Assembly: GCF_018860155.1 (NCBI RefSeq)
Contig: NZ_JAHKNI010000005.1
Location: 434,001-498,000, forward strand
Length of the DNA stretch: 64,000 nt
DNA from: Nocardia albiluteola
Lineage (GTDB): Bacteria > Actinomycetota > Actinomycetes > Mycobacteriales > Mycobacteriaceae
Direction of reading: 5' to 3'
Made by a program: the position numbers and the translations under genes. The notes below the pieces were generated by a model. That model worked only from the letters and a program-made list of their open reading frames with translations. It was not told the DNA's origin and ran no database searches. Of this stretch, positions 10,521 to 18,239 are shown piece by piece (the first letter of the stretch is position 1; the number at the start of each line of letters is the position of its first letter).

Positions 10521-10964
10521 ATGGCGGAACACGGCCACCGGGAGTTGCGGGAGCTGACGAACGCGGATTCGCTGCGACTTCTCGGGACCGTGCGGTTCGG
10601 CCGAATCGCCTTCGCGCGCTATGCATTGCCCACCATTCGTCCGGTGAACCACGTTGTGGACGGCGAGGACGTGATCGTGCACGCCAACCTCGGCATCGTG
10701 CCCCTGCACGTGGACCGGCAGGTCGTCTCCTATGAGGTCGACACGATCGACCACGAGACCCAGCTCGGCTGGTGTGTGATACTCACCGGCACCACCGCGG
10801 CCGTCACGGACCCGGCGGACATCGCGTACTACGAGCGCCTCATCGACCCGTGGCTGCCCGGCGCGCCCCATCGCATCATCCGGATCCAGCCCGACATCGT
10901 CACCGGCATCGAGCTGGTCGGGCACGCCGAGATCCCCGATGTGGGACCGATCGCCACGCCGTAA
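10521..10964 (+). CDS. Pyridoxamine 5'-phosphate oxidase-like flavin-binding protein
   Basis: 147 residues. The sequence follows the FMN/F420-binding split beta-barrel of the PNPOx-like superfamily: LRLLGTVRFGRIAFARYALPTIRPVNHVVDG at the start, then IVHANLG and a closing HRIIRIQPDIVTGIELVG. Members reduce flavins or F420-dependent substrates, or act as small-molecule sensors. Complete F420 genes near the right end of the window make an F420-linked role possible, but the cofactor cannot be read from sequence. It is convergent with the HMG-CoA lyase gene, with an 8-bp gap. Confidence 0.8.
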   Translation: MAEHGHRELRELTNADSLRLLGTVRFGRIAFARYALPTIRPVNHVVDGEDVIVHANLGIVPLHVDRQVVSYEVDTIDHETQLGWCVILTGTTAAVTDPADIAYYERLIDPWLPGAPHRIIRIQPDIVTGIELVGHAEIPDVGPIATP

Positions 10965-10972
10965 CTCGTCGG

Positions 10973-11881
10973 CTATGGCTGGCGCACAACCCATTCGAAG
11001 GCATCGGCCTTGGAGACGGCGCCCTCGGCGGTGCGGGAGCGATTGGGTTCGCCGAGGTCAGCGAGGAGCTCGCGGGACATGTCCACCAGCGTTGCCAGGG
11101 TGCCGGGGGTGAACCACTCCGGGCGGGTGGCGAACAGCAGGTCCTCGCTGGAGGTGTTGCCGCTGGCGCCGGGGGCGAAGGGGCAGCCGCCCAGGCCGCC
11201 GAGGGAGCCATCGACCATGGTGGCGCCGGCGGCGAGGGCGGCCAGCGAATTGGCCACGCCCATGCCCCAGGTGTCGTGCCCGTGGAAGACGATGCGGCGG
11301 TGCGGTGTTCGCGACCGGACCGCGGCGACCAGGTCGGTGACCTGGGCGGGATGGGCCTGGCCCAGGGTGTCGGCGAGCACGATGTCGGTGGCGCCGGTGG
11401 CGCGGGGGTCGTTCGCGATCGCCAGCACCCGCTCCGGATCGATCGCGCCCTCGAACGGGCACGTGAAAGTCGTTGCCATGCAGAGCTGAATGGACCCGCC
11501 CGCGGCCTGGGCCAGCCGGATCGCCTCGGGCATCGCGGCCAGGCTGTCCTCGGTGGTACGCCCGATGTTGGCCTTGTTGTGGGAGTCGGAGACCGAGAAG
11601 CAGTACTGGAAGTTGCGCACGCCCGCGGACGCTGCCCGCTCGACGTGCCGCGGCGTGGCCACCCACACCCAGCAGCGTTGCAGCTCTTCGGGATCCAGTG
11701 CGGCGATCAGATCCATGGTGTTGGCCATCGGCGGAACCAGATCGGGGCGCGCCATCGAGCCGATCTCCAGGGCGGGCACGCCCAGGCCCAGCAGGGTGCG
11801 CACGATCTCGACCTTGCGCTCGGTCGGCAGTACCTTGCCGGTCAGTTGCAGGCCGTCTCGCAGCGTCACATCGCGCAGCAT
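10973..11881 (-). CDS. Hydroxymethylglutaryl-CoA lyase-type enzyme
   Basis: 302 residues with the DRE-TIM metallolyase signatures DVTLRDGLQ at the N-terminus, HGHDTWGMG for the metal-ligand His pair, and GGCPFAPGASGN containing the signature Cys loop of HMG-CoA lyases. It cleaves HMG-CoA, or a related 3-hydroxy-3-methyl acyl-CoA, to acetyl-CoA and a keto acid. Its ATG overlaps the stop of the upstream CoA-transferase gene by one base (TGATG), so the two are coupled. That pairing suggests the transferase activates a free acid that the lyase then splits. Related lyases acting on citramalyl-type substrates cannot be excluded. Confidence 0.85.
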   Translation of the reverse strand: MLRDVTLRDGLQLTGKVLPTERKVEIVRTLLGLGVPALEIGSMARPDLVPPMANTMDLIAALDPEELQRCWVWVATPRHVERAASAGVRNFQYCFSVSDSHNKANIGRTTEDSLAAMPEAIRLAQAAGGSIQLCMATTFTCPFEGAIDPERVLAIANDPRATGATDIVLADTLGQAHPAQVTDLVAAVRSRTPHRRIVFHGHDTWGMGVANSLAALAAGATMVDGSLGGLGGCPFAPGASGNTSSEDLLFATRPEWFTPGTLATLVDMSRELLADLGEPNRSRTAEGAVSKADAFEWVVRQP

Positions 11882-13092
11882 CAGTTCGCCTCCAGTGCAT
11901 CGATATCCGCGTCCGACATGCCCAGCAGCCCGGAGAGCACCTCGCGGGTGTGCGCGCCCAGGTCGGGGCCAACGCTGTGAATAGGCAGGGACTGCTCGCC
12001 GATCACCGGCACGATGCCGGGAAAGCCGACCGACTTCGGTTCCGGCTCACCGACATCGACCGGGAAATGCTGAATCATGTTGCGCGCCCGGTATTGCGCG
12101 TCCTCGGCGATATCGGCGGCGGTATAGATGGCGCCGCTCGGGATCGCGGCACCCTCCAGGATTTTCAGCGCCTCGTCCCGGGTGTGCCGACGCGTCCACT
12201 CGGCGATCGCGGCGTCCAGCCGCTCCCGGTGGCGCCAGCGCCCGGCGTTGTCGGCCAGCTCCGGGTCCGCGGCTAGATCGGGGCGCTCGATCACCTGCAT
12301 GTAACGCTGGAAGATGCTGTCGGCATTGCCGCCGATGATGATGCTCAGGCCGTCCGAACAGGGGTAGGCGTTGCTCGGAGCGATGCCCTCCATCCGGCCG
12401 CCGGTCCGCTCGCGGGTGATGCCGTAGGCGTAGTAGTCGGGCACCAGCGATTCCATCACCGACAGGATGGACTCGTTCAGCGCCACATCGATCACCCGCT
12501 GCGGCAGTGGAATTCGCTCGCCGGATCGTTCCCGCTGGAACAGCGCCATCACCGTGCCGAAGGCCGCGTAGATCCCGGCGATGGAATCGCCGATCGACAC
12601 CCCGGTGCGCACCGGTGGCCGATCCGGGTCGCCGATCAGCTCCCGCAGGCCGCCCACCGCCTCGGCGACGGCCGCGAATCCGGGCCGCTGCGACAGCGGC
12701 CCGGTCTGCCCGTAGGCGGAGATGCGGGTGATCACCAGATCCGGATTCGCCGCGCTCAGCGCGTCCGGCCCCAGGCCCCACTTCTCCAGCATGCCCGGCC
12801 GGAAGTTCTCCAGCAGCACATCGCAGTGCGCGACCAGATCCAGCACGATCGACCGCCCGGCGTCCGAGCGCAGATCCAGCGTGATCGACTTCTTGTTCCG
12901 GTTGACCGTGCGGTACAGCATCGACGTGTCGCCGCCGTACAACCGCCAATTGCGCAGTTCGTCCCCGGTTTTCGGGCGTTCCACCTTGATTACCTCGGCG
13001 CCGAAGTCCCCGAGGATCCGGCCCGCGGTGGGCGCCGCGATGTAATTGCCCAGTTCCAGTACCCGAACCCCGTCCAGCGGCCGACTCTCCAT
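11881..13092 (-). CDS. CaiB/BaiF family (type III) CoA-transferase
   Basis: 403 residues from the ATG at 13092, where family homology begins (RPLDGVRVLELGNYIAAPTAG). The frame stays open further upstream but without family sequence. Hallmarks are AAPTAGRILGDFGAEVIKVERP for CoA binding, NRNKKSITLDLRS, and LLENFRPGMLEKWGLG carrying the catalytic-region Asp/Glu neighbourhood. The best parallel is the succinyl-CoA:glutarate/HMG CoA-transferase branch, given the coupled HMG-CoA lyase. The expected reaction is transfer of CoA from a donor acyl-CoA to a dicarboxylic acid. Confidence 0.88.
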   Translation of the reverse strand: MESRPLDGVRVLELGNYIAAPTAGRILGDFGAEVIKVERPKTGDELRNWRLYGGDTSMLYRTVNRNKKSITLDLRSDAGRSIVLDLVAHCDVLLENFRPGMLEKWGLGPDALSAANPDLVITRISAYGQTGPLSQRPGFAAVAEAVGGLRELIGDPDRPPVRTGVSIGDSIAGIYAAFGTVMALFQRERSGERIPLPQRVIDVALNESILSVMESLVPDYYAYGITRERTGGRMEGIAPSNAYPCSDGLSIIIGGNADSIFQRYMQVIERPDLAADPELADNAGRWRHRERLDAAIAEWTRRHTRDEALKILEGAAIPSGAIYTAADIAEDAQYRARNMIQHFPVDVGEPEPKSVGFPGIVPVIGEQSLPIHSVGPDLGAHTREVLSGLLGMSDADIDALEAN

Positions 13093-13389
13093 GCGTCGAT
13101 TGAACCAGCCGGGAGAGGTCGCCGACAGCCGCCCTCGGTCGGCAGGAACGCGGGGCACGCGATGACGTGCGTTGGGCGGATGCTCGGCCTGGCGTCGATC
13201 ACCTGTGGCCACGCTTCCTTCGTGCCGAGCTCCACGCGATAGGTCACCGCAGCCTTGCCGCTGGGCGCGAAGACGACCGCCTTGCCGCCGACTCGGGCGT
13301 AGTGCGACCGACGACTGACCCGTACCGCTCGCGGCCGACATCGTCGACGCCGGGCCGGCGGTAGCGCGGGTCGATGACGCCGGCTCAGC
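13093..13389. other. 297-bp stretch with possible coding remnant
   Basis: No complete gene. On the minus strand, several stop-free frames run through it. One encodes a protein-like piece (GGKAVVFAPSGKAAVTYRVE, then VIDARPSIRPTHVIACPAF) that continues into the CoA-transferase start without its own stop. It could be a decayed gene fragment or chance in GC-rich DNA. Confidence 0.3.
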
Positions 13390-13965
13390 TCACAGCCCGA
13401 AGCTGCCGCTCGGAGGCAGGGGCAGGGCGGGCGCAGGCGGTAGATGGGGCTGAGCGGGGACGGCAGGTCCCGGGCCGACGTGGGGCCCAGAGGTTCCGTG
13501 ATCGCCCTGACGGCACTGACCGGCGCGACTACATCCCGAGCGGTTGTATCCGAAGCGGTCGTAGCCGTACCGGTCGTAACCCCAGTGGTCGAATCCCGAT
13601 CGGTCGTAACCGAATTGGTCGAAGCCGTCGATGCCGTAGCCGTCGGGGCTGCACGGCGGCAGGCCGCAGTTCGCCACGGGCGGGGGCGGCGAGGGCACCG
13701 TGGGCGTGGTCATCGTCGGCGTCGGCGTCGGCGGTGTGAAGGTCGGTGTCTGCGGGGCCAGGGTCGGTACCGGTGCGAGGGGCGTCGGCGGTGCCACCGC
13801 CGGGAGTGTTTCGGCCGGAATCGCGGGTACGTCCGGTGTTTGGGCCTCCGCGACCACGGCCAGGGCCAGCGCGGCGGGAACCGCCGCGAGCAATGCTGCA
13901 TATCGCCAACGCCGCCGTGACCGCTGGGATGGGACGATCTCAGTGCCGATCCGTCCGGTACTCAA
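13390..13965 (-). CDS. Secreted protein with G-aromatic-D pentapeptide repeats
   Basis: 191 residues. Residues 15-41 form a signal peptide or anchor (basic RSRRRWR, then ALLAAVPAALALAVVAEA). Residues 45-98 are a Pro/Thr stalk. A Cys pair (C100, C105) precedes seven consecutive pentapeptides at 114-148 of form G-[YF]-[DN]-x-[FSWY], for example GYDRF and GFDHW, followed by a Cys near 150 and a Pro-rich tail. The layout is that of an exported wall-associated protein whose aromatic/Asp repeats could bind metal or self-associate. No named family is recognised. It lies between the CoA-transferase and dioxygenase genes on the same strand. Confidence 0.65.
   Translation of the reverse strand: MSTGRIGTEIVPSQRSRRRWRYAALLAAVPAALALAVVAEAQTPDVPAIPAETLPAVAPPTPLAPVPTLAPQTPTFTPPTPTPTMTTPTVPSPPPPVANCGLPPCSPDGYGIDGFDQFGYDRSGFDHWGYDRYGYDRFGYNRSGCSRAGQCRQGDHGTSGPHVGPGPAVPAQPHLPPAPALPLPPSGSFGL
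13522..13626 (-). repeat. Seven 15-bp tandem repeats encoding GYDRx pentapeptides
   Basis: In-frame minisatellite inside the secreted-protein gene. Each 15-bp unit encodes G-[YF]-[DN]-[RQH]-[FSWY]; the last unit is degenerate (GCSRA). Glycine is invariant across the units. Confidence 0.85.
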
Positions 13966-14055
13966 TAGGATTCCTCTCCGCGACCCGACCCGAGATTCAG
14001 CGTACCGACTGTTCGTTCCCGCGCCGAAAAGTCTCAGCCGCTTGGCAACTGGAGT

Positions 14056-14985
14056 TCAGGCGGCCCGCTCGATCACCGAATAATGCTCGGCATTGCCCGC
14101 GATGACGGTGCTGGGACGGCCGTCGACGCCGACGGGGATATCGCCGGCCAGGGTGATGCGGGTGAGCCTGCGGTGCTCGGCGCCGTCGTAGTCGTCGATG
14201 GCGTAGTGCTGGGTGGCGCGGTTGTCCCAGATCGCGACGTCGCCCGGCGCCCAGTTCCAGCGGGTGGTGTGCTCGAGCCGGGTGACTCGATCCTGGAACA
14301 GGCGGAACAGCGCATCGGATTCGACCTTGTTCAGGCCGACGAACTGTTTGACGAAATGCCCCAGGAGCAGGGCGCGTTCGCCGGTTTCGGGATGTACGCG
14401 CACCACCGGATGCTCGGTCTCGAAGTAGGCCGATTCGAACTCGGCGCGATACGCCTGGGACTTCGGGGTGGGTTCGGCGCCGTGGCGTGCGGCGTAGTCG
14501 TAGGTATTGGTGTGTCGCGCGCGCAGTCCCTCCGCGAGACGCCGCAGCGGTTCGGGCAGGGACTCGTAGGCGGCGACGGTGGACGCCCAGGTGGTGGAGC
14601 CGCCGTAGCTGGGCAGCGCGACCGCGCGCAGGATCGAGGCCTTCGGCACCCGGTCGACGAAGGTCACATCGGTGTGCCAGCTGTTGGCGCGCCCGGTTTC
14701 CGAGTCGATGGCCAGGCTCTTGACCCCGTGCGAGCTGACCGTCGGATGCGGGGTGGTGGGTGTGCCGAGCAACTGGGCGAACTCGTACTGGCCGTCCTCG
14801 GTCAGATGGTCCTGGCCGCGGAAGAAGATCACCTTGTGTGCGTTCAGCGCGTCCCGGACGGCCGCGACGGTCTGCGCGTCCAGATCCCCGCCGAGACGAA
14901 CCCCGTCGATTCGCGCGCCGATGTGGGTGCCGAGCTTCACCACCCGAACGGAGGTGCTGGTCTGTGCTGCGTAATCGGCGGACAT
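14056..14985 (-). CDS. TauD/TfdA-type Fe(II)/2-oxoglutarate dioxygenase
   Basis: 309 residues from ATG 14985, preceded by AAAGG; further in-frame upstream codons lack family sequence. The iron ligands of the jelly-roll fold are visible as H104-x-D106 in NSWHTDVTF and H260 in ATQHYAIDDY, with a 2-oxoglutarate-binding Arg downstream (RRLTRITL). The protein resembles the M. tuberculosis Rv3406 alkyl-sulfatase/taurine dioxygenase branch, which oxidatively cleaves sulfate esters or sulfonates to release sulfur. Alkyl-sulfate or sulfonate scavenging is the likely role. No ABC importer for such compounds lies nearby. Confidence 0.88.
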   Translation of the reverse strand: MSADYAAQTSTSVRVVKLGTHIGARIDGVRLGGDLDAQTVAAVRDALNAHKVIFFRGQDHLTEDGQYEFAQLLGTPTTPHPTVSSHGVKSLAIDSETGRANSWHTDVTFVDRVPKASILRAVALPSYGGSTTWASTVAAYESLPEPLRRLAEGLRARHTNTYDYAARHGAEPTPKSQAYRAEFESAYFETEHPVVRVHPETGERALLLGHFVKQFVGLNKVESDALFRLFQDRVTRLEHTTRWNWAPGDVAIWDNRATQHYAIDDYDGAEHRRLTRITLAGDIPVGVDGRPSTVIAGNAEHYSVIERAA

Positions 14986-15152
14986 GGAAGGCCTTTCGCT
15001 GGAGCGGGAATGCCTTGCGAGCACACCAGTTCGGCACGGCACGAACCAGGTTTGCCCTCACCTGGATCGAAACCGTCGCGGGGTGCGGCTCTTCCATCCA
15101 GAGGCGATCGACCAGATCGTTTCGGCGTCGCCCGCGCGCGTGGTCGGGCGTT

Positions 15153-15923
15153 TCAGCCGATGTGTTCGCGCAGGTAGGCCATGTCCTCGGCGACACCCTC
15201 GGCGGGAGTCTCCAGGATCACCGGCGCATCGGCAGTGCGGCACACCTCGGCCAGCAGCTGCGGGTCGATGGTGCCGTCGGCAAAGTTCGCGTGACGGTCG
15301 GCGCCGGAATTGAATTCGTCGCGCGAGGAATTCAGGTGGACGAGGTCGATGCGGCCGGTGATGGCCTTGATCCGGTCGACGACGCCGACCAGCTCCTCGC
15401 CGCCCGCCCAGGCATGGCAGGTATCCAGGCAGAAGCCCGCGCCGTACTCGCCGACCGCATCCCACAGTCGGGCGATGGAATCGAAATACCGGGCCATGGC
15501 GTGGTTTCCGCCGGCGGTGTTCTCGATCAGGATCGGCACCGCGAAACCGCCCTTGGCCTCCTGACGCTCGAACAGCTTGCGCCAGTTGTCGATACCGGTC
15601 GCGATCTCGCTGTCGGAGCGGACGTGCCCGCCGTGCACGACTAGGCCGAAGGCGCCCAGATCGGCCGCGGCCTGCGCCTGCTGCGCGACCGCCGTGCGCG
15701 AGGGCATGCGCAGGCGGTTGTTGGTGCTGGCCACATTGATCTGATACGACGAGTGCACCACCACATCGATGGGGCTCGACTTGATCTGCTCGGTGAGCGG
15801 ATGGGGCGTGGGTTTCTCCCACCCCTGCGGGTCGATCACGAACATCTGGATGACCTCGGCGCCGAGCTCTTCACCGAAGCCGATCGGATCGCTGTCCTGC
15901 CTGACGTGGGCTCCAATGCGCAT
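15153..15923 (-). CDS. nfo: Endonuclease IV (AP endonuclease)
   Basis: 256 residues from ATG 15923 (MRIGAHV), the conserved start of the family. The TIM-barrel metal-site motifs are present: HSSYQINVAS, VVHGGH, PILIENTAGG, GFCLDTCHAW, DLVHLNSSRDEFNSGADRH and PVILETPAEG, which supply the three-zinc ligands. It nicks DNA 5' to abasic sites and removes 3' blocks in base-excision repair. The sequence parallels M. tuberculosis end (Rv0670) along its whole length. It is divergent from the adjacent Ser/Thr kinase gene. Confidence 0.95.
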   Translation of the reverse strand: MRIGAHVRQDSDPIGFGEELGAEVIQMFVIDPQGWEKPTPHPLTEQIKSSPIDVVVHSSYQINVASTNNRLRMPSRTAVAQQAQAAADLGAFGLVVHGGHVRSDSEIATGIDNWRKLFERQEAKGGFAVPILIENTAGGNHAMARYFDSIARLWDAVGEYGAGFCLDTCHAWAGGEELVGVVDRIKAITGRIDLVHLNSSRDEFNSGADRHANFADGTIDPQLLAEVCRTADAPVILETPAEGVAEDMAYLREHIG

Positions 15924-16120
15924 GGGACGAGGGTATAGCCACCCACCGACAGGTCGGCGCGCAGCAGCGGGATCGCAGCGGACCGAAGCGAAGGCCACGC
16001 GCACAGCTGCTATGGTTTCGGTGTTTCCCGTGGTCGGCACCAGGGCGGCGACGGAGTTCATGCGGTACGGCCGTGCGCTGGCGGGTCCCGGTGCGCGGCA
16101 TGGGAAGTGGGAGCGCTGAA

Positions 16121-17311
16121 ATGGTGGCCAACGGTGAGGTCTTCGCCGGATATCTTGTCGAGCAGTTGCTCGGTCGCGGGGGTATGGGCTCGGTCTACCT
16201 CGCCAAGCATCCCCGGCTGCCGCGCAAGACGGCGCTGAAGCTGCTCAACCGGGAGATGGTGTCCGACCAGGAGATTCGCGCCCGGTTCGAGCGTGAGGCC
16301 GATCTGGTCGCCCAGCTGGACCACCCCAATATCGTCACCGTGTACGACCGCGGCCTCGAGGACGGCCAGCTGTGGATCTCCATGCAGTACATCGACGGCA
16401 TCGACGCCGCCAGCGTGGAACCGACGCGGCTGCCGCCCGAGCGCGCGGTGCAGATCATCGCCGAGGTGGCCGAGGCGCTGGACTACGCGCACGGCAACGG
16501 CGTCATGCACCGCGACGTGAAGCCCGCGAACATGCTGCTGGCCCGCTCGACCGGGGGTAAGGGCGAGCGGGTCTACCTGACCGACTTCGGCATCGCGCGA
16601 CTGCGCGACGACGGCGGCCACCTCACCCAGACCGGCACCTTCACCGCGACCCTGACCTATGCCTCGCCCGAGCAGCTCACCGGCGCCCAGCTGGACGGCC
16701 GCTCGGACCAGTATTCGCTGGCCTGCAGCCTGTTCTGGCTGTTCACCGGTGCCGGTCCCTTCGCGGCGAGCAATCCCGCGGCCGTGATCCGCGGGCATCT
16801 GCAGGAGCCGCCACCACCGCTGAGCACGGTGCGTCCCGGACTGCCCCCGGGGTTGGACGCGGTGCTGATGAAGGCGATGGCCAAACGCCCGGACGACCGG
16901 TTCGCCAGCTGTGCGGATTTCGCCGCCGCCGCCCGGCGGGCCCTGGCCCTGCCCAGCGCGCCGCAGATGCCGGTCGCGCCGCGGGCGTACACCGGTCCGG
17001 CGATGCAGACGGTCAACCAGCCGATGGGACCGCGCACCGGTCAGCCGATGCCGAATCAGGCGCCCATGCCGACCGCGGGCCCCATGCAGATGCCGACCTC
17101 GCCCCCGGTGCTCGCGCCGATGCCGAATCCGGTGCCGCAGCCGATGTACACCCAGCAGAATGCGCCCTTCGCCCAGCAGGGCAACTTCGGCGGATACGCA
17201 CCGGCGCAGATTCCACAGCGCAAATCCAATACGGGTCTGATCATCGGCATCATCATCGGTGCGGTGATCCTGCTGCTCATCGTGCTGATCATCATCGGTT
17301 CGGTGGGCTGA
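16121..17311 (+). CDS. Membrane-anchored Ser/Thr protein kinase without sensor domain
   Basis: 396 residues from ATG 16121, which follows GGAAGTGGGAG at a usable distance; ATG 16100 is an alternative. Kinase landmarks: Gly loop GRGGMG 18-23, catalytic Lys 40, HRDVKPAN with D132, DFG 155-157, and an activation loop rich in Thr (TQTGTFTATLTY). A Pro/Met/Gln-rich linker runs from about 285 to 365. One transmembrane helix (IIGIIIGAVILLLIVLIIIG) ends almost at the C-terminus, so no PASTA or other extracellular sensor exists. It is expected to sit on the inner face of the membrane and signal by trans-phosphorylation, perhaps through a separate receptor. Confidence 0.9.
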   Translation: MVANGEVFAGYLVEQLLGRGGMGSVYLAKHPRLPRKTALKLLNREMVSDQEIRARFEREADLVAQLDHPNIVTVYDRGLEDGQLWISMQYIDGIDAASVEPTRLPPERAVQIIAEVAEALDYAHGNGVMHRDVKPANMLLARSTGGKGERVYLTDFGIARLRDDGGHLTQTGTFTATLTYASPEQLTGAQLDGRSDQYSLACSLFWLFTGAGPFAASNPAAVIRGHLQEPPPPLSTVRPGLPPGLDAVLMKAMAKRPDDRFASCADFAAAARRALALPSAPQMPVAPRAYTGPAMQTVNQPMGPRTGQPMPNQAPMPTAGPMQMPTSPPVLAPMPNPVPQPMYTQQNAPFAQQGNFGGYAPAQIPQRKSNTGLIIGIIIGAVILLLIVLIIIGSVG

Positions 17312-17417
17312 ACCCCACCGGTCCCACGGGCTCATCCTTCCCCCGGTAGGGGGACCCGGGACAATTGGGGGCTATTCCCGATAGCGCGGCCGGGCCGGTT
17401 TCGGAACACTGGACAGC

Positions 17418-18239
17418 ATGACTGCCGATGCCGTGGGCACCGAAACCTCAGCCGCCGCCGAAGGCGGCGCGACCGCGCAGGACAACATTGCTTCCGCCGC
17501 AGCCGGCCCGGCCCGCATCGCGGCCCGGGCCGCCGACCTGGTCAAGCTGTACGGCATGGGGGATACCCAGGTCCGGGCCCTGGACGGGGTGAGTGCCGAA
17601 TTCGCACCGCGCGAGTTCACCGCGATCATGGGTCCGTCCGGCTCGGGTAAATCCACGCTGATGCACTGCCTGGCCGGGCTCGACGCGGCCACGTCCGGCA
17701 CCGTGCAGATCGGCGACACCGACCTGACCACGCTGTCCGACAAGCAGATGACGCGGTTGCGCCGCGACCGGATCGGCTTCGTCTTCCAGGCGTTCAACCT
17801 GGTGCCGACACTGACGGCGCTGGAAAACATCACCCTGCCGCTGGATATCGCGGGCCGCAAACCGGATCAGGAGTGGCTCGAGACCGTGATCAAGCGCCTG
17901 GGCTTGGGGGATCGGCTCTCGCACCGCCCCAGCGAGCTGTCCGGCGGCCAGCAGCAGCGGGTCGCTTGTGCACGGGCGCTGGCGGGCAAGCCCGACATCA
18001 TCTTCGGCGACGAGCCCACGGGCAATCTGGACTCGCGGTCCTCGGGCGAGGTGCTCTCGATCCTGCGCGCGGCGGTGGACGAATTCGGGCAGACCGTCGT
18101 GATCGTCACCCACGAGCCGCACGCGGCCTCCTTCGCCGACCGGGTGATCTTCCTGGCCGACGGCCGCATCGTCGACGAACTGCGTGATCCCACCGCCGAA
18201 TCGGTGCTCGACCGGATGAAAAAGCTGGAGAACCTGTGA
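17418..18239 (+). CDS. ABC exporter ATP-binding protein (MacB/LolD type)
   Basis: 273 residues. Walker A GPSGSGKST at 72-80, Q-loop in FVFQAFNLVPTLTALENI, signature LSGGQQQR, Walker B plus D-loop IIFGDEPTGNLD, and the switch His in VIVTHE. The first 35 residues are a disordered Ala-rich extension. The FVFQAFNLVPTLTALEN and DEPTGNLDS blocks are typical of MacB/LolD/FtsE ATPases that drive FtsX-like permeases. Its stop overlaps the permease start by one base (TGATG), a two-gene transporter. Likely cargo is a peptide, lipid or envelope component; it cannot be specified. Confidence 0.95.
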   Translation: MTADAVGTETSAAAEGGATAQDNIASAAAGPARIAARAADLVKLYGMGDTQVRALDGVSAEFAPREFTAIMGPSGSGKSTLMHCLAGLDAATSGTVQIGDTDLTTLSDKQMTRLRRDRIGFVFQAFNLVPTLTALENITLPLDIAGRKPDQEWLETVIKRLGLGDRLSHRPSELSGGQQQRVACARALAGKPDIIFGDEPTGNLDSRSSGEVLSILRAAVDEFGQTVVIVTHEPHAASFADRVIFLADGRIVDELRDPTAESVLDRMKKLENL

